Shown: piece by piece, positions 42,551 to 52,472 of the stretch | How positions within the stretch are numbered: position 1 is the first letter of the stretch | Layout: each line of letters starts with the position of its first letter | Origin: Nonlabens sp. | GTDB taxonomy: Bacteria; Bacteroidota; Bacteroidia; Flavobacteriales; Flavobacteriaceae | Length of the DNA: 64,000 nucleotides | Assembly: GCA_020630715.1 (NCBI GenBank) | Contig: JAHDIQ010000004.1 | Location: 74,522-138,521 of the forward strand | Direction: 5' to 3' | Notes under the pieces: model-generated | The model's input: only the letters and a program-made list of their open reading frames with translations | The model's database searches: none | What the model was told of the DNA's origin: nothing | Position numbers and translations under genes: made by a program

Positions 42551-43522
42551 TTGAACAATAAAAAAGTTTTAGTGACTGGAGCAGCAGGGTTCATAGGAAG
42601 CAATTTATGTGAGTATCTAGTAAATAACAGTTATAATGTGGTAGCCTTAGATAACTTTACCACAGGCTATAAAAGTAATTTAAATGCAATATTAGATCAC
42701 CCAAAATTCCGATTTATTGAAGGTGATATTAGAGATTTAAACACTTGTAAAGAAGCGGTTAAAGAATGTGATTATGTGCTTCATCAGGCTGCCTTAGGTA
42801 GTGTGCCACGTTCCATTAAAGATCCTATTACCTCAAATGAGGTGAATGTAGGTGGATTTTTAAATATGCTAGTAGCTTGTAGGGAAGAAGGCGTCCAGAA
42901 AATGGTGTATGCTGCTAGTTCATCTACTTATGGGGATTCAACATCGCTTCCTAAGGAAGAAGATGTCATAGGAAAACCTCTTTCACCTTATGCAATTACT
43001 AAATATGTTAATGAACTATATGCAGATGTTTTTTTTAAAACCTATGGTTTAAATACAATCGGGTTACGCTACTTTAACGTTTTTGGTCGCAAACAGGATC
43101 CTAATGGTGCCTATGCTGCAGTGATTCCTAAATTTACAGCCCAATTAATGCGCAAGGAATCTCCTGTTATCAATGGTGATGGCTCGTTTAGTAGGGATTT
43201 TACCTATATTGATAACGTGATTCAAGCTAATGTAAAGGCGATGTTGGTGGAAAAAGAAGGAGCAATGAATCAGGTTTATAATGTAGCGTATGGTGAGCGA
43301 ACAAATTTGAATGAATTACTGGAGGCGTTGAAGAATAGCTTAAGTAAGTTTGATAAAGAAATTAGTAATGTGGCTATTAATTATGGTCCAGAGCGCGCAG
43401 GCGACGTTCCACATTCACTAGCTTCTATAGAGAAAGCGCGCAACTTATTGAATTATCAGCCAGAGTTTGATATTCAGTCAGGACTTGAAGAAGCCGTTAA
43501 ATGGTACTGGAATCACCTGTAA
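42551..43522 (+). CDS. UDP-N-acetylglucosamine 4-epimerase-like SDR protein (WbpP/TviC type)
   Basis: 323 residues from a TTG start, preceded by a promoter box. The extended SDR features are present: '[16 protein letters not shown]' (NAD), '[10 protein letters not shown]' and the catalytic '[13 protein letters not shown]' (YxxxK). '[13 protein letters not shown]' and '[20 protein letters not shown]' are characteristic of WbpP/TviC enzymes, which interconvert UDP-GlcNAc and UDP-GalNAc or their uronic acids. The dehydrogenase of the matching pathway follows directly, so the pair likely yields UDP-GalNAcA. Confidence 0.87.
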   Translation: MNNKKVLVTGAAGFIGSNLCEYLVNNSYNVVALDNFTTGYKSNLNAILDHPKFRFIEGDIRDLNTCKEAVKECDYVLHQAALGSVPRSIKDPITSNEVNVGGFLNMLVACREEGVQKMVYAASSSTYGDSTSLPKEEDVIGKPLSPYAITKYVNELYADVFFKTYGLNTIGLRYFNVFGRKQDPNGAYAAVIPKFTAQLMRKESPVINGDGSFSRDFTYIDNVIQANVKAMLVEKEGAMNQVYNVAYGERTNLNELLEALKNSLSKFDKEISNVAINYGPERAGDVPHSLASIEKARNLLNYQPEFDIQSGLEEAVKWYWNHL

Positions 43523-43540
43523 AAGCAAAAGGATTAAATA

Positions 43541-43564
43541 ATTACGCTTTCGCGAAAGCGTAAT
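43541..43564. repeat. Interspersed palindrome, copy 10 (24-bp perfect palindrome)
   Basis: The exact core GCTTTCGCGAAAGC (43546-43559) is extended to 24 bp with ATTAC/GTAAT flanks, the longest perfect version in the window. It lies between the epimerase and TviB-like genes and is followed by CACAACCA. No copy occurs again until 58694. Confidence 0.95.
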
Positions 43565-43577
43565 CACAACCATATGT

Positions 43578-44855
43578 ATGACACACAAAATAGCAATCAT
43601 AGGATTAGGATATGTAGGGTTACCACTAGCAAGACTATTTGCAACGAAATATGCTGTTGTAGGTTTTGACATTAATAAGCTTAGAGTGGCAGAATTACAG
43701 AGTGGTCATGATGCAACCCTTGAGGTGGATGATGATACTTTAAAAGCAGTTTTGAAAGATTCTAGTGATACAAAAATTGGTTTATACTGTTCCAGTAATT
43801 CTGATGATATCAAAAACTGTGATGTGTACATCGTCACGGTCCCTACGCCAGTTGATGAAAATAACAGACCTATTCTAACGCCGCTGTATAAAGCTAGCGA
43901 AACTGTAGGTAAGGTGCTTAAGAAAGGAAATATAGTAATATATGAATCTACGGTCTATCCTGGAGCAACAGAGGAAGAATGTGTTCCAGTGCTTGAAAAT
44001 ATTAGTGGTTTAGACTTTAATAAAGATTTTTATGTAGGTTATTCACCTGAGCGAATAAATCCAGGCGATAAAGAGCATACCATTGATAAAATTTTAAAGG
44101 TAACCTCAGGTAGCACTCCAGAGATAAGTAAAAAAATAGATTTACTTTATAAGAGCGTTATTACTGCAGGAACACATTTAGCACCTAGTATAAAGGTTGC
44201 AGAGGCTGCAAAAGTCATTGAAAATTCACAACGTGATATCAATATTGCTTTTGTAAATGAACTAGCTAAGATCTTTAATAAACTAGATATTGATACTCAT
44301 GCAGTACTAGAGGCTGCAGGCACTAAATGGAATTTTCTTCCTTTTAAACCAGGTCTTGTAGGTGGTCACTGTATAGGAGTAGATCCGTATTATCTAGCTC
44401 AAAAAGCACAACAGGTAGGCTATCACCCAGAAATTATTCTTGCAGGAAGACGCATGAATGACAGTATGGGAAGTTATGTAGCGAGTGAGGTTGTAAAACT
44501 GATGCTTTCTAAGGATATTCTAGTTAAAGGTGCTAAAGCTTTAGTTCTAGGAATTACATTTAAAGAAAACTGCCCTGACGTGCGGAATACTAAAGTAGTA
44601 GATGTGATTAGTCATTTAAAAGAATTTGGTTTACAAGTAGATGTGTTTGATCCTTTAGCATCAAAGATGGAAGTAAAACAACACTATAATCTTAGTTTAA
44701 TCGATGAGATTAAGGAAAATGAATACCAAACCATCATTTTATGTGTAGGTCATCGTAACTTTGCAAAATTGAATTTAGAGAAATATTCTAAATCAAACAC
44801 TATTATTTACGACGTGAAGGGTTTTTATAAGGATAAGACATATCATTCATTATAA
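43578..44855 (+). CDS. Nucleotide-sugar dehydrogenase, TviB/WbpO-like
   Basis: 425 residues. Very similar in motif layout to TviB of the Salmonella Vi locus: 'GLGYVGLPLARLFA', 'VPTPVDENNRPILTPL', 'YESTVYPGATEEECVPVLE', 'VGYSPERINPGDKEHT' and the catalytic 'GLVGGHCIGVDPYYLAQK' (Cys265). It oxidises C6 of UDP-GlcNAc or UDP-GalNAc to the uronic acid. Placed right after a WbpP/TviC-like epimerase, it supports UDP-GalNAcA supply; which substrate it takes first cannot be read from the sequence. Confidence 0.9.
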   Translation: MTHKIAIIGLGYVGLPLARLFATKYAVVGFDINKLRVAELQSGHDATLEVDDDTLKAVLKDSSDTKIGLYCSSNSDDIKNCDVYIVTVPTPVDENNRPILTPLYKASETVGKVLKKGNIVIYESTVYPGATEEECVPVLENISGLDFNKDFYVGYSPERINPGDKEHTIDKILKVTSGSTPEISKKIDLLYKSVITAGTHLAPSIKVAEAAKVIENSQRDINIAFVNELAKIFNKLDIDTHAVLEAAGTKWNFLPFKPGLVGGHCIGVDPYYLAQKAQQVGYHPEIILAGRRMNDSMGSYVASEVVKLMLSKDILVKGAKALVLGITFKENCPDVRNTKVVDVISHLKEFGLQVDVFDPLASKMEVKQHYNLSLIDEIKENEYQTIILCVGHRNFAKLNLEKYSKSNTIIYDVKGFYKDKTYHSL

Positions 44856-44880
44856 AGCATTGTCAAATTATCAAGTGATC

Positions 44881-45993
44881 ATGAAAAAAAATCTTATTGT
44901 ATTCGGTACCAGACCAGAAGCTATTAAAATGGCACCTCTAGTTAAGGAATTTCAAAATGACAATGAGATGATCACAAAGGTTTGTGTTACCGCACAGCAT
45001 CGCGAGATGCTGGATCAAGTTCTCGATTTTTTTGATATTACACCAGATTATGATTTAGATCTTATGAAGCCAGGTCAGAATTTATATTCTTTAACCAGTG
45101 CTATAATAACTGGTTTAAAAGATGTTCTAGAAGACTTTAATCCTGACTACGTTTTTGTTCATGGAGATACCACAACAACTATGGCGACTAGTATTGCAGC
45201 CTTATATAACCAGTCTAAAGTATGTCATGTGGAAGCTGGTTTAAGGACTCATAATAAATGGTCACCGTTTCCAGAAGAGATGAATAGACAAGTTACGGGT
45301 AGGATAGCAGATTTCCATTTTGCACCTACCACCACTTCTCAAGCCAATCTATTGAAAGAAAATATCCCTGCTGACAAAGTAATAGTGACTGGAAATACCG
45401 TCATTGATGCCTTACTAGAAAGTGTTGAAAAAGTAGCTACTCATCCTACAGAATTTGTAACTACAATGAAGACTGATTTAGGAGATTCACCTATGATTCT
45501 AGTCACAGGTCATAGACGTGAAAATCACGGTCAAGGTTTTGAAAATATATGTGAGGCACTAAAGCAGATAGCTTTACAAAAACCAGACTATCAGATCGTA
45601 TATCCGGTACATTTAAATCCTAAGGTTCAAGAGCCTGTGAATAGAATCCTTAAAGGGATTTCTAATATTAAACTAATTGAACCATTAGCTTATCAGGATT
45701 TCATATGGATGATGAGTCGTAGCACATTGATCATCACAGATAGCGGTGGCGTTCAAGAAGAGGCACCTAGTCTAGGGAAACCAGTGCTTGTGATGCGAGA
45801 TACTACAGAACGACCAGAAGCCGTAGATGCCGGTACTGTAATTCTAGTAGGGACAAATGCGGATCTAATTGTAAATGAAACACTAGATCTTTTAAATAAT
45901 AAAGAACGATTTACTACAATGAGCAAGTTGCACAATCCTTATGGAGATGGAAAAGCATGCGCTAGAATTGTAGCAACTATTAAAAACAATTAA
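44881..45993 (+). CDS. wecB: UDP-N-acetylglucosamine 2-epimerase (non-hydrolysing)
   Basis: 370 residues from ATG 44881; an upstream TTG start is less likely. Family motifs: 'FGTRPEAIKMAPLVKEF', 'VHGDTTTTMATSIAAL', 'VEAGLRTHNKWSPFPEEMNR', 'VTGHRRENHGQGF' and 'DSGGVQEEAPSLGKPVLVMR'. It converts UDP-GlcNAc to UDP-ManNAc. The next gene begins immediately and encodes the dehydrogenase acting on UDP-ManNAc. Confidence 0.95.
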   Translation: MKKNLIVFGTRPEAIKMAPLVKEFQNDNEMITKVCVTAQHREMLDQVLDFFDITPDYDLDLMKPGQNLYSLTSAIITGLKDVLEDFNPDYVFVHGDTTTTMATSIAALYNQSKVCHVEAGLRTHNKWSPFPEEMNRQVTGRIADFHFAPTTTSQANLLKENIPADKVIVTGNTVIDALLESVEKVATHPTEFVTTMKTDLGDSPMILVTGHRRENHGQGFENICEALKQIALQKPDYQIVYPVHLNPKVQEPVNRILKGISNIKLIEPLAYQDFIWMMSRSTLIITDSGGVQEEAPSLGKPVLVMRDTTERPEAVDAGTVILVGTNADLIVNETLDLLNNKERFTTMSKLHNPYGDGKACARIVATIKNN

Positions 45994-47208
45994 ATGACTA
46001 CAGCACCAGAGGTCGTAATGATAGGATTAGGTTACATAGGATTGCCTACCGCCGCGCTTATTGCATCAAATGACGTTCACGTACATGGAGTAGATATTAA
46101 CCAGCAGGTGGTGGATACCATTAATCAAGGAAAGATACACATCGTAGAACCATCACTAGATGAAGCAGTAGCTGGTGCAGTTGCAAATGGATTTTTAAAA
46201 GCGAGTACAAAAGCAGTAAAAGCTAATAATTACCTTATTGTAGTCCCTACGCCATTTAAGGCAAAAAATGAACCTGATATTTCATTTGTAGAAGCAGCGA
46301 CTAGAGGTATTTTACCGCTTTTAAAAGAAAATGATCTCTACATTATAGAATCTACTTCACCAGTAGGAACAACAGAAAAAATGGCAACTCTAATATATGA
46401 AGAGCGTCCAGATTTAAAGGGTAAACTACATATCGCGTACTGCCCAGAACGTGTATTGCCAGGGAATGTAATGCACGAGTTAGTGCATAATGATCGTGTA
46501 ATTGGTGGTATAGATGATACTAGTACGCAACGTGCGTTAGATTTTTACAGTAAGTATGTTAAAGGTGAATTACATGCTACTAATGCTCGTACTGCCGAGA
46601 TGTGTAAACTAGTAGAAAACTCATCAAGAGATGTTCAAATCGCTTTTGCAAATGAATTGTCATTAATATGCGATAAGGCAGATATAAATGTTTGGGAGCT
46701 TATTGAATTAGCTAACAAGCATCCACGAGTTAACATTTTACAACCTGGTTGTGGAGTAGGAGGACACTGTATAGCAGTAGATCCTTATTTTATAACAGCA
46801 GATTATCCTATGGAATCTCAAATTATAGGTAAAGCTCGTGAAATCAATAATTATAAATCCTTCTGGTGTGCAGAGAAGATTAAAACAGCAAAATTAGAAT
46901 TTCAATTAAAACATGGCCGCAAACCATCTATAGCGATTATGGGACTTGCGTTTAAACCCAATATCGATGATTTAAGAGAGTCACCTGCAAAATATATTGC
47001 CCAGAAAGTATTGCAAGATGCTAATGATGAAAATTACTTTATCGTAGAACCTAATATAGACGATCATAAAGTATTCAAATTAACAGATTATAAAACCGCT
47101 TTTGCAAAAGCAGATATCATAGCATACCTAGTTGCCCATGATGAGTTTAAAGAATTACCTACAACATCTGATAAAGTTATATTGGATTTTTGTGGGGTAA
47201 AAAAATAA
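45994..47208 (+). CDS. wecC: UDP-N-acetyl-D-mannosamine dehydrogenase
   Basis: 404 residues, starting directly after the wecB stop. NAD motif 'IGLGYIGLPTAALIAS', 'VPTPFKAKNEPDISFVEAA', 'ESTSPVGTTEKMA', 'YCPERVLPGNVMHELVHNDR' and the catalytic 'GCGVGGHCIAVDPYFI' (Cys259). The 'CPERVLPG' and 'HNDRVIGG' stretches are typical of WecC rather than Ugd or TviB. Product UDP-ManNAcA. This is the third nucleotide-sugar dehydrogenase of the locus. Confidence 0.93.
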   Translation: MTTAPEVVMIGLGYIGLPTAALIASNDVHVHGVDINQQVVDTINQGKIHIVEPSLDEAVAGAVANGFLKASTKAVKANNYLIVVPTPFKAKNEPDISFVEAATRGILPLLKENDLYIIESTSPVGTTEKMATLIYEERPDLKGKLHIAYCPERVLPGNVMHELVHNDRVIGGIDDTSTQRALDFYSKYVKGELHATNARTAEMCKLVENSSRDVQIAFANELSLICDKADINVWELIELANKHPRVNILQPGCGVGGHCIAVDPYFITADYPMESQIIGKAREINNYKSFWCAEKIKTAKLEFQLKHGRKPSIAIMGLAFKPNIDDLRESPAKYIAQKVLQDANDENYFIVEPNIDDHKVFKLTDYKTAFAKADIIAYLVAHDEFKELPTTSDKVILDFCGVKK

Positions 47209-47212
47209 AGGA

Positions 47213-48340
47213 ATGCATGCAAAACGAGTTTTAGTTGTAGGTGTTGCTAAGCATTATTTCAATCGCAAGCTTTACCAATTGATGAGGAACTCTCATCATG
47301 ATGTACAATTCGACGTTTTTAACACAGGTGAGCCTATTTTAGATCCTAGTGAATATGCTTTTTATAACAAGGTTTTTCAACCACAAAAGAATAAGTTTGC
47401 CGATTATTTCGGTTTTGTTAAAGGAATTCGAGGAATCATTTATAGAAGTAAATTACAATCTGAATTTGAGCGTTGTTGTAACTTACAAGATTATGATTAT
47501 ATTCATCTACAAAGCATACCAAAATGGTTTTCAGAAATTATAAGCACCATTTCTATACCAGTAATAACAACGGTATGGGGTAGTGATTTTTATCGTAAAA
47601 AGAAGTATGAAAATCAAAGGATTAAAAACATTTTAAAATCGTCTACCTCGATTACAGTTGCTACAGCTAGTATAAAAAATGATGTTCTAAAATTTTGCAG
47701 TGATCTCACGGATGTTAGAGTCATTAAGTTTGGATTAGAGGTGTTTGACGAGATAGATAAGCTATTGCCAAACCTTAATCTTAACAGTAAAGGAGAGGTT
47801 TTAAATATTACCATAGGTTATAACAGTCATCCTGCGCAGCAACATCTAATGGTAATTGAACAAATAGCAATAGTTAAAAACAAAATACATATTCCAATAA
47901 AAATAATTTTACCATTTACATACGGACCTGAGGATGAGATATATATTAGTAATCTAAAAACGGCTTTAGAAAAGTATGAATTAGATTATGAATTTTTATT
48001 TGAATTTATGACTGCGTCAGAAGTTGCTTCTCAGTGCCTAAGGTCTGACATTATGATTCAGTTACAACCTACTGACGCTTTCTCTGGATCTATGCAGGAG
48101 TATATGTATGCAGGTAATTTAGTTGTAACTGGTAAATGGTTGAATTATTCAGAGCTCAAAGATAACAATGTTTCTTTTCAGGAAATTGAGCATATCGATG
48201 ATTTAGGTGACTTTTTAGTCAAAGCTATAGCGCAAGGTTTTGATATTAATGAAATTAGAAAGTCTAATCGTAAACCTTTATATCAATTAAGTTCTTGGGG
48301 TAATAATATTAATAAATGGTATACTATTTATCATGATTAG
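47213..48340 (+). CDS. Glycosyltransferase, possibly GT56/WecF-like
   Basis: 375 residues of GT-B type. 'VITTVWGSDFYRKKKYEN', 'ITIGYNSHPAQQHLMVIEQI', 'IILPFTYGPEDEIYISNLKT' and 'IMIQLQPTDAFSGSMQEYMY' recall the TDP-Fuc4NAc:lipid II transferase family (WecF, GT56), but the sugar specificity cannot be inferred. Cytoplasmic or membrane-associated. From here to about 56 kb the DNA is visibly more AT-rich than upstream, as is usual for the variable centre of a polysaccharide locus. Its end overlaps the flippase gene by 8 bp. Confidence 0.75.
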   Translation: MHAKRVLVVGVAKHYFNRKLYQLMRNSHHDVQFDVFNTGEPILDPSEYAFYNKVFQPQKNKFADYFGFVKGIRGIIYRSKLQSEFERCCNLQDYDYIHLQSIPKWFSEIISTISIPVITTVWGSDFYRKKKYENQRIKNILKSSTSITVATASIKNDVLKFCSDLTDVRVIKFGLEVFDEIDKLLPNLNLNSKGEVLNITIGYNSHPAQQHLMVIEQIAIVKNKIHIPIKIILPFTYGPEDEIYISNLKTALEKYELDYEFLFEFMTASEVASQCLRSDIMIQLQPTDAFSGSMQEYMYAGNLVVTGKWLNYSELKDNNVSFQEIEHIDDLGDFLVKAIAQGFDINEIRKSNRKPLYQLSSWGNNINKWYTIYHD

Positions 48341-49577
48341 TAATGTTAGATCTTATATTGCGGAATTTAAAAAACGTGATGGTTTATATATAGCAATTTC
48401 GGCATTAATTGTTAAGGTTATAGGTTTAATTATTTCTGTTTTTGTGATACGAATGATTGATAAAGCAGAATTTGGTTATATCGCTTTTGCACTATCTATC
48501 ATTGCTGTCTTGAGCGCTTTTTCGGGTTTAGGGATGAATTGGTCTCTATTAAGATATGGGGCGTTAGAGAAGACTATTTCTGGCAAGAAAAATATATACT
48601 TTAAAAGTATTAAAATAGGGGCAGTAGTGACCCTAATACTGATACTACTCGTTAGTTTGTGCTCTGTATTTTTACCAAAACATCTTGAAGACTCAAGTCT
48701 TTATTTAATAATATTATCCTTAGGCTTATTAGGGAACTTTCTTTTAGATTCACTCAGGTCATTTTATCGCATAGTTAAGAAAAATAGAACATATGCCAAT
48801 ATCAACGTAGCATTTATATTCGTACTCATAGTTACATCCGTAGTGGGTATTTATTTTTATGATGGGTATGGATATGTTTTTGCTTTAGTCTTGACACCAT
48901 TATTAGTGTTTTTTATTTTTCAAAAAGGGCTTAACTTTAAACATAGCAATAATTTGTTACCTGATGGTTTTGTAAAGTATGGTATCAATACTTCATTAGG
49001 GATGGTGTCCAACCAGGCGACTATTATTATGGGACCATTGCTTTTGGGATTGTATGGTGCGATACCAGAAGAGGTTGCGATGTTTAAAGTAACCACAATA
49101 ATCCCCTTTAACTTAATGATTGTTCCAGGTGTCATCTTCACCACAGATTTTGTACACATTTCAGAGAGCTATAAAGATTCAGGAGTGTTAATAAAATATT
49201 ATAAAGATTATGTAAAAACTTTATTTAGCATTTCTATTATTCCAGTCATATTACTTTTTATATTTTCAGAGGATTTGATTTTTTATCTCTTCGGTGCTGA
49301 ATATGTCTTAATTAATACTGAATTCAGGCTATTATTATTATCCATTTATGTTGCTCTTTTTTTAAGAATTCCTGCAGGTAATATTTTATCTGCCGTTGGA
49401 AAGGCTAGTTGGAATGTATATAATACTTATTTCTGGCTTGTAATTTACCTTCCACTATCTTTACTATTATATAATTCTTTTGGAATAATGGGGTTTGCAA
49501 TTTCGCTAGGTGTGGTATTTGTGTTTTCTGGTTTCGTAGGGGTTTTTATGTTGACTAGATATTTAAAAACGATATAA
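48333..49577 (+). CDS. Wzx-type oligosaccharide flippase
   Basis: 414 residues, almost entirely membrane helices (about 12), with the opening 'ALIVKVIGLIISVFVIRMID' and the 'AEFGYIAFALSIIAVLSAFS' segment typical of polysaccharide-biosynthesis (PST/MOP) flippases. It would move the undecaprenyl-linked repeat unit across the inner membrane. It overlaps the preceding glycosyltransferase gene by 8 bp and is 1 bp from the asparagine synthetase-like gene. Confidence 0.87.
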   Translation: MISNVRSYIAEFKKRDGLYIAISALIVKVIGLIISVFVIRMIDKAEFGYIAFALSIIAVLSAFSGLGMNWSLLRYGALEKTISGKKNIYFKSIKIGAVVTLILILLVSLCSVFLPKHLEDSSLYLIILSLGLLGNFLLDSLRSFYRIVKKNRTYANINVAFIFVLIVTSVVGIYFYDGYGYVFALVLTPLLVFFIFQKGLNFKHSNNLLPDGFVKYGINTSLGMVSNQATIIMGPLLLGLYGAIPEEVAMFKVTTIIPFNLMIVPGVIFTTDFVHISESYKDSGVLIKYYKDYVKTLFSISIIPVILLFIFSEDLIFYLFGAEYVLINTEFRLLLLSIYVALFLRIPAGNILSAVGKASWNVYNTYFWLVIYLPLSLLLYNSFGIMGFAISLGVVFVFSGFVGVFMLTRYLKTI

Positions 49578-49578
49578 T

Positions 49579-51294
49579 ATGAACGGATTTTCTGTAATTA
49601 TTGGTAACAATGAAAAATGTGATTTGAACAACGTAGAATTTAATTATTTTTCAATTCCAAATCATATTTACACGAAAAAAAGACATCACTTAGTTATTTA
49701 TTCTAATGGCAAATTCGAGAAAGATCAAATATTGATTCAAACAAATGACCATACTTTAGTATTATCTGGAGTTGTATTAAATCTTAACTTATTTACAACT
49801 TATGCTAATTGGGGAGAGTACTTTTTAAAACAATTTTTAAAATTTGAAGGAGAGTTTTTACGTAAATTAAGAGGTTCTTTTGTTGGATTTCTATTTTATA
49901 AAAAAACGAATTGCATTAAAATCTTCAATGATCATTTAGGAACAAAGCAATTATTTCTCTATCGTTGCGATAAATATATCATTTCTAGTACCTGCATGTA
50001 TGATGTTTATTCATTTAAAAATAAACTAAAAATCCCATATAATTTCTCATCTAGTGCATTTACAAATCTGCTATCTTTCGGGTATACTTTGAATAATCAA
50101 ACGATATGTTCATCGATTTCTAGTATTGTCCCTGGTTCTGTTGCTAAAATTTCGAATGAAAATTTATCTTTTAGCAGATATTATGACTTAAGGGAAGTTA
50201 TTTCTAAAACAGTGAACAAGCCAGATCTAGATGAGATTGATGCTTCTTTTAGAGTCGCTGTTGAATTACAATTTGATAAAGATATTGATTATGGATATAA
50301 ACATTTGGTAGGTTTAAGTGGTGGTCTAGACTCTAGAATGACTTCTATTGTTGCTCATGAATTAGGGTATGTTGATCAGTTGAACTTCACGTTTTCACAA
50401 TCCAATTATCTAGATGAGACTATAGCAAAAAAAATAGCTTCAGATTATAAACATAACTGGTTATTCAAATCTTTAGATAACGGTCTTTTTCTTAAAAACA
50501 TAGACGAGGTAACCAGATTCACAGGTGGGAACGTCTTATATTATGGTTTAGCTCATGGAGATAGCTTTTATAAATTACTTAATTTTAATGATTATGGGAT
50601 TTTGCATACTGGACAATTGGGAGATATTATTTTAGGAAGCATACTTAAATCTTTAGATTCAAAGCACGTTAAAAGACAACACGGCGCATATTCAGATCGT
50701 TTATTAAACAAGGATGATCTAGATGTTGTTTATGAAAGTTTAGAGGATTTTGAAATTGAACTTTTTTATAGAAGAGGTGTCTATGGTGCAAATAGCGGTT
50801 TAATTGCGATTCAACAATATACAGAAACCATGTCACCTTTTTACGATGTAGATTTTATAGAGTTATGTTTATCCATACCTATTAAGGAGCGGATTAACCA
50901 CAGTCTATATAAGAAATGGATTCTCCAAAAATATCCTTTCGCAGCTAAATATGTTTGGGAAAAAACAAATTTAGCAATTTCAAAAAAACAAATAGAAATT
51001 AGTTTTAAAGGAACTACTGTTCCTTTAAATAAGTTACCTAAATTGCTAATTAATAAATTATTTAATCTTAAATTAGGATATTCTGAAAGTATGAACCCAA
51101 TGCAATATTGGTACGACAGCAATATTGAGTTGAGAAAATATTTAGATAAATATTTTGAAGAGTATATACATCTCATTGAGGATGATGATCTTTACAGAAA
51201 CACTTTTTCCTTATATAAACAAGGAAATGCGATAGAAAAAAATCAAGTTCTTAGTGTGTTATCAGCGTTAAAACTTTTTTACTCACAATGTTAA
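49579..51294 (+). CDS. Asparagine synthetase-like amidotransferase lacking the glutaminase cysteine
   Basis: 571 residues. An N-terminal Ntn-hydrolase-like region (about residues 1-200, 'RGSFVGFLFYKKTNCIKIFN' and 'DHLGTKQLFLYR') is followed by an asparagine-synthase ATP domain with the PP-loop 'GLSGGLDSRMTS' (Ser247-Arg253). The catalytic Cys2 of normal AsnB is absent: the protein starts Met-Asn-Gly-Phe. In polysaccharide loci such proteins can convert uronic acids to uronamides (WbpS/WbpG-like roles). That would fit the uronic acids made here, but it is inference. Confidence 0.8.
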   Translation: MNGFSVIIGNNEKCDLNNVEFNYFSIPNHIYTKKRHHLVIYSNGKFEKDQILIQTNDHTLVLSGVVLNLNLFTTYANWGEYFLKQFLKFEGEFLRKLRGSFVGFLFYKKTNCIKIFNDHLGTKQLFLYRCDKYIISSTCMYDVYSFKNKLKIPYNFSSSAFTNLLSFGYTLNNQTICSSISSIVPGSVAKISNENLSFSRYYDLREVISKTVNKPDLDEIDASFRVAVELQFDKDIDYGYKHLVGLSGGLDSRMTSIVAHELGYVDQLNFTFSQSNYLDETIAKKIASDYKHNWLFKSLDNGLFLKNIDEVTRFTGGNVLYYGLAHGDSFYKLLNFNDYGILHTGQLGDIILGSILKSLDSKHVKRQHGAYSDRLLNKDDLDVVYESLEDFEIELFYRRGVYGANSGLIAIQQYTETMSPFYDVDFIELCLSIPIKERINHSLYKKWILQKYPFAAKYVWEKTNLAISKKQIEISFKGTTVPLNKLPKLLINKLFNLKLGYSESMNPMQYWYDSNIELRKYLDKYFEEYIHLIEDDDLYRNTFSLYKQGNAIEKNQVLSVLSALKLFYSQC

Positions 51295-51342
51295 TTAATT
51301 ATATTTAAGTTACGACCAAGTAATATTAAAGATGTATCTAGT

Positions 51343-52422
51343 ATGAATGTTTTTATTGTGGATAATACCGTGAATGTTAATGTATTACAATCTCAATTAC
51401 TAACACCATTAGCAATGATTGAAGATCAAGCTAATATTAAGATATTGTTACCGAGGCAAATTAAAACAAGTGTTGATCAGTTTTTACTTTTGAAAGATTC
51501 ATTCGTTTTTTATACTGACACAAAAAATAAGTTCCACTTATTGTATAAATATGGAACTAAGGCAGATCATTTATACACACGATCAGTCAAAGAATTTATA
51601 ACTATTTTAATTCTTAAAAACTTCTTTTTTAAGAACACTAAATTGGTTTATGATTTCAGAGGGTTAGCTTATGCTGAATACCAACTAAAAAATGAATTTA
51701 ATTTTATTAATAGTGCAAAATCCAGTATATTGAAATTCATGGAACGCTTAGCATTTCAGAGGGCAGATATTGTTTTGACAGTTTCAAATAGTTTTAAGAA
51801 TTTTCTATTAGCGGAATTTAAAAAAGGGACGATTCATAAGGTTATACCATGTTGTATATCGAAAATAGATTATTTAAAGGAGGATTTAATTATGAATAAG
51901 AAGCCAGTAAGTTTTGTATATCTAGGGTCATTATCTAAATGGCAGAAGTTTGAAGAGGTTATCACTCTTTATAAGAAAATCTCAAATCATATTCCTGAAG
52001 CAAAGTTAACAGTCGTAACAAACGAAATAGAAAAGGCAGAATTTATTCTACAAAATAATAACATAACTGCAAGAATTACTTCTTTAAAACACAAAGAAAT
52101 CAATGCTGAATTGAGTAAACACACGTTCGGTTTTATTTTAAGGGATAATATTTTATTAAATAATGTAGCTTCTCCAATTAAGTTTCTTGAATATCTTAGA
52201 GCTGGTGTCATTCCTATTTATTCCAAAGGTATAGGTGATTACAGTGACCTATGCGATTCTTCCAATGTAGGAATATTATATGATTCAAATGATTTACAAT
52301 CCGTTATAAATAAAATTAAATCCAAAATAGTCTATAATGGTGATGTTGATAAATTACTTAAAATTGCTTCTAACTATACATGGGATAAGTATTATAAAAA
52401 TTATTTATTTCAAAATCCCTAA
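51343..52422 (+). CDS. Glycosyltransferase (GT4-like)
   Basis: 359 residues, GT-B fold. 'KLVYDFRGLAYAEYQLKNEF' and 'RADIVLTVSNSFKNFLLAEF' are typical of the acceptor domain; 'SFVYLGSLSKWQKFEEVITL' begins the nucleotide-sugar domain and 'SPIKFLEYLRAGVIPIYSKG' is the usual GT4 donor-site motif. The donor sugar is not known. The gene stands alone between the asparagine synthetase-like gene and the polymerase candidate, with small gaps. Confidence 0.82.
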   Translation: MNVFIVDNTVNVNVLQSQLLTPLAMIEDQANIKILLPRQIKTSVDQFLLLKDSFVFYTDTKNKFHLLYKYGTKADHLYTRSVKEFITILILKNFFFKNTKLVYDFRGLAYAEYQLKNEFNFINSAKSSILKFMERLAFQRADIVLTVSNSFKNFLLAEFKKGTIHKVIPCCISKIDYLKEDLIMNKKPVSFVYLGSLSKWQKFEEVITLYKKISNHIPEAKLTVVTNEIEKAEFILQNNNITARITSLKHKEINAELSKHTFGFILRDNILLNNVASPIKFLEYLRAGVIPIYSKGIGDYSDLCDSSNVGILYDSNDLQSVINKIKSKIVYNGDVDKLLKIASNYTWDKYYKNYLFQNP

Positions 52423-52472
52423 GTATACGAAATTATTCCCATTATATAACTAATCTGTTTAATGACGTCTTA

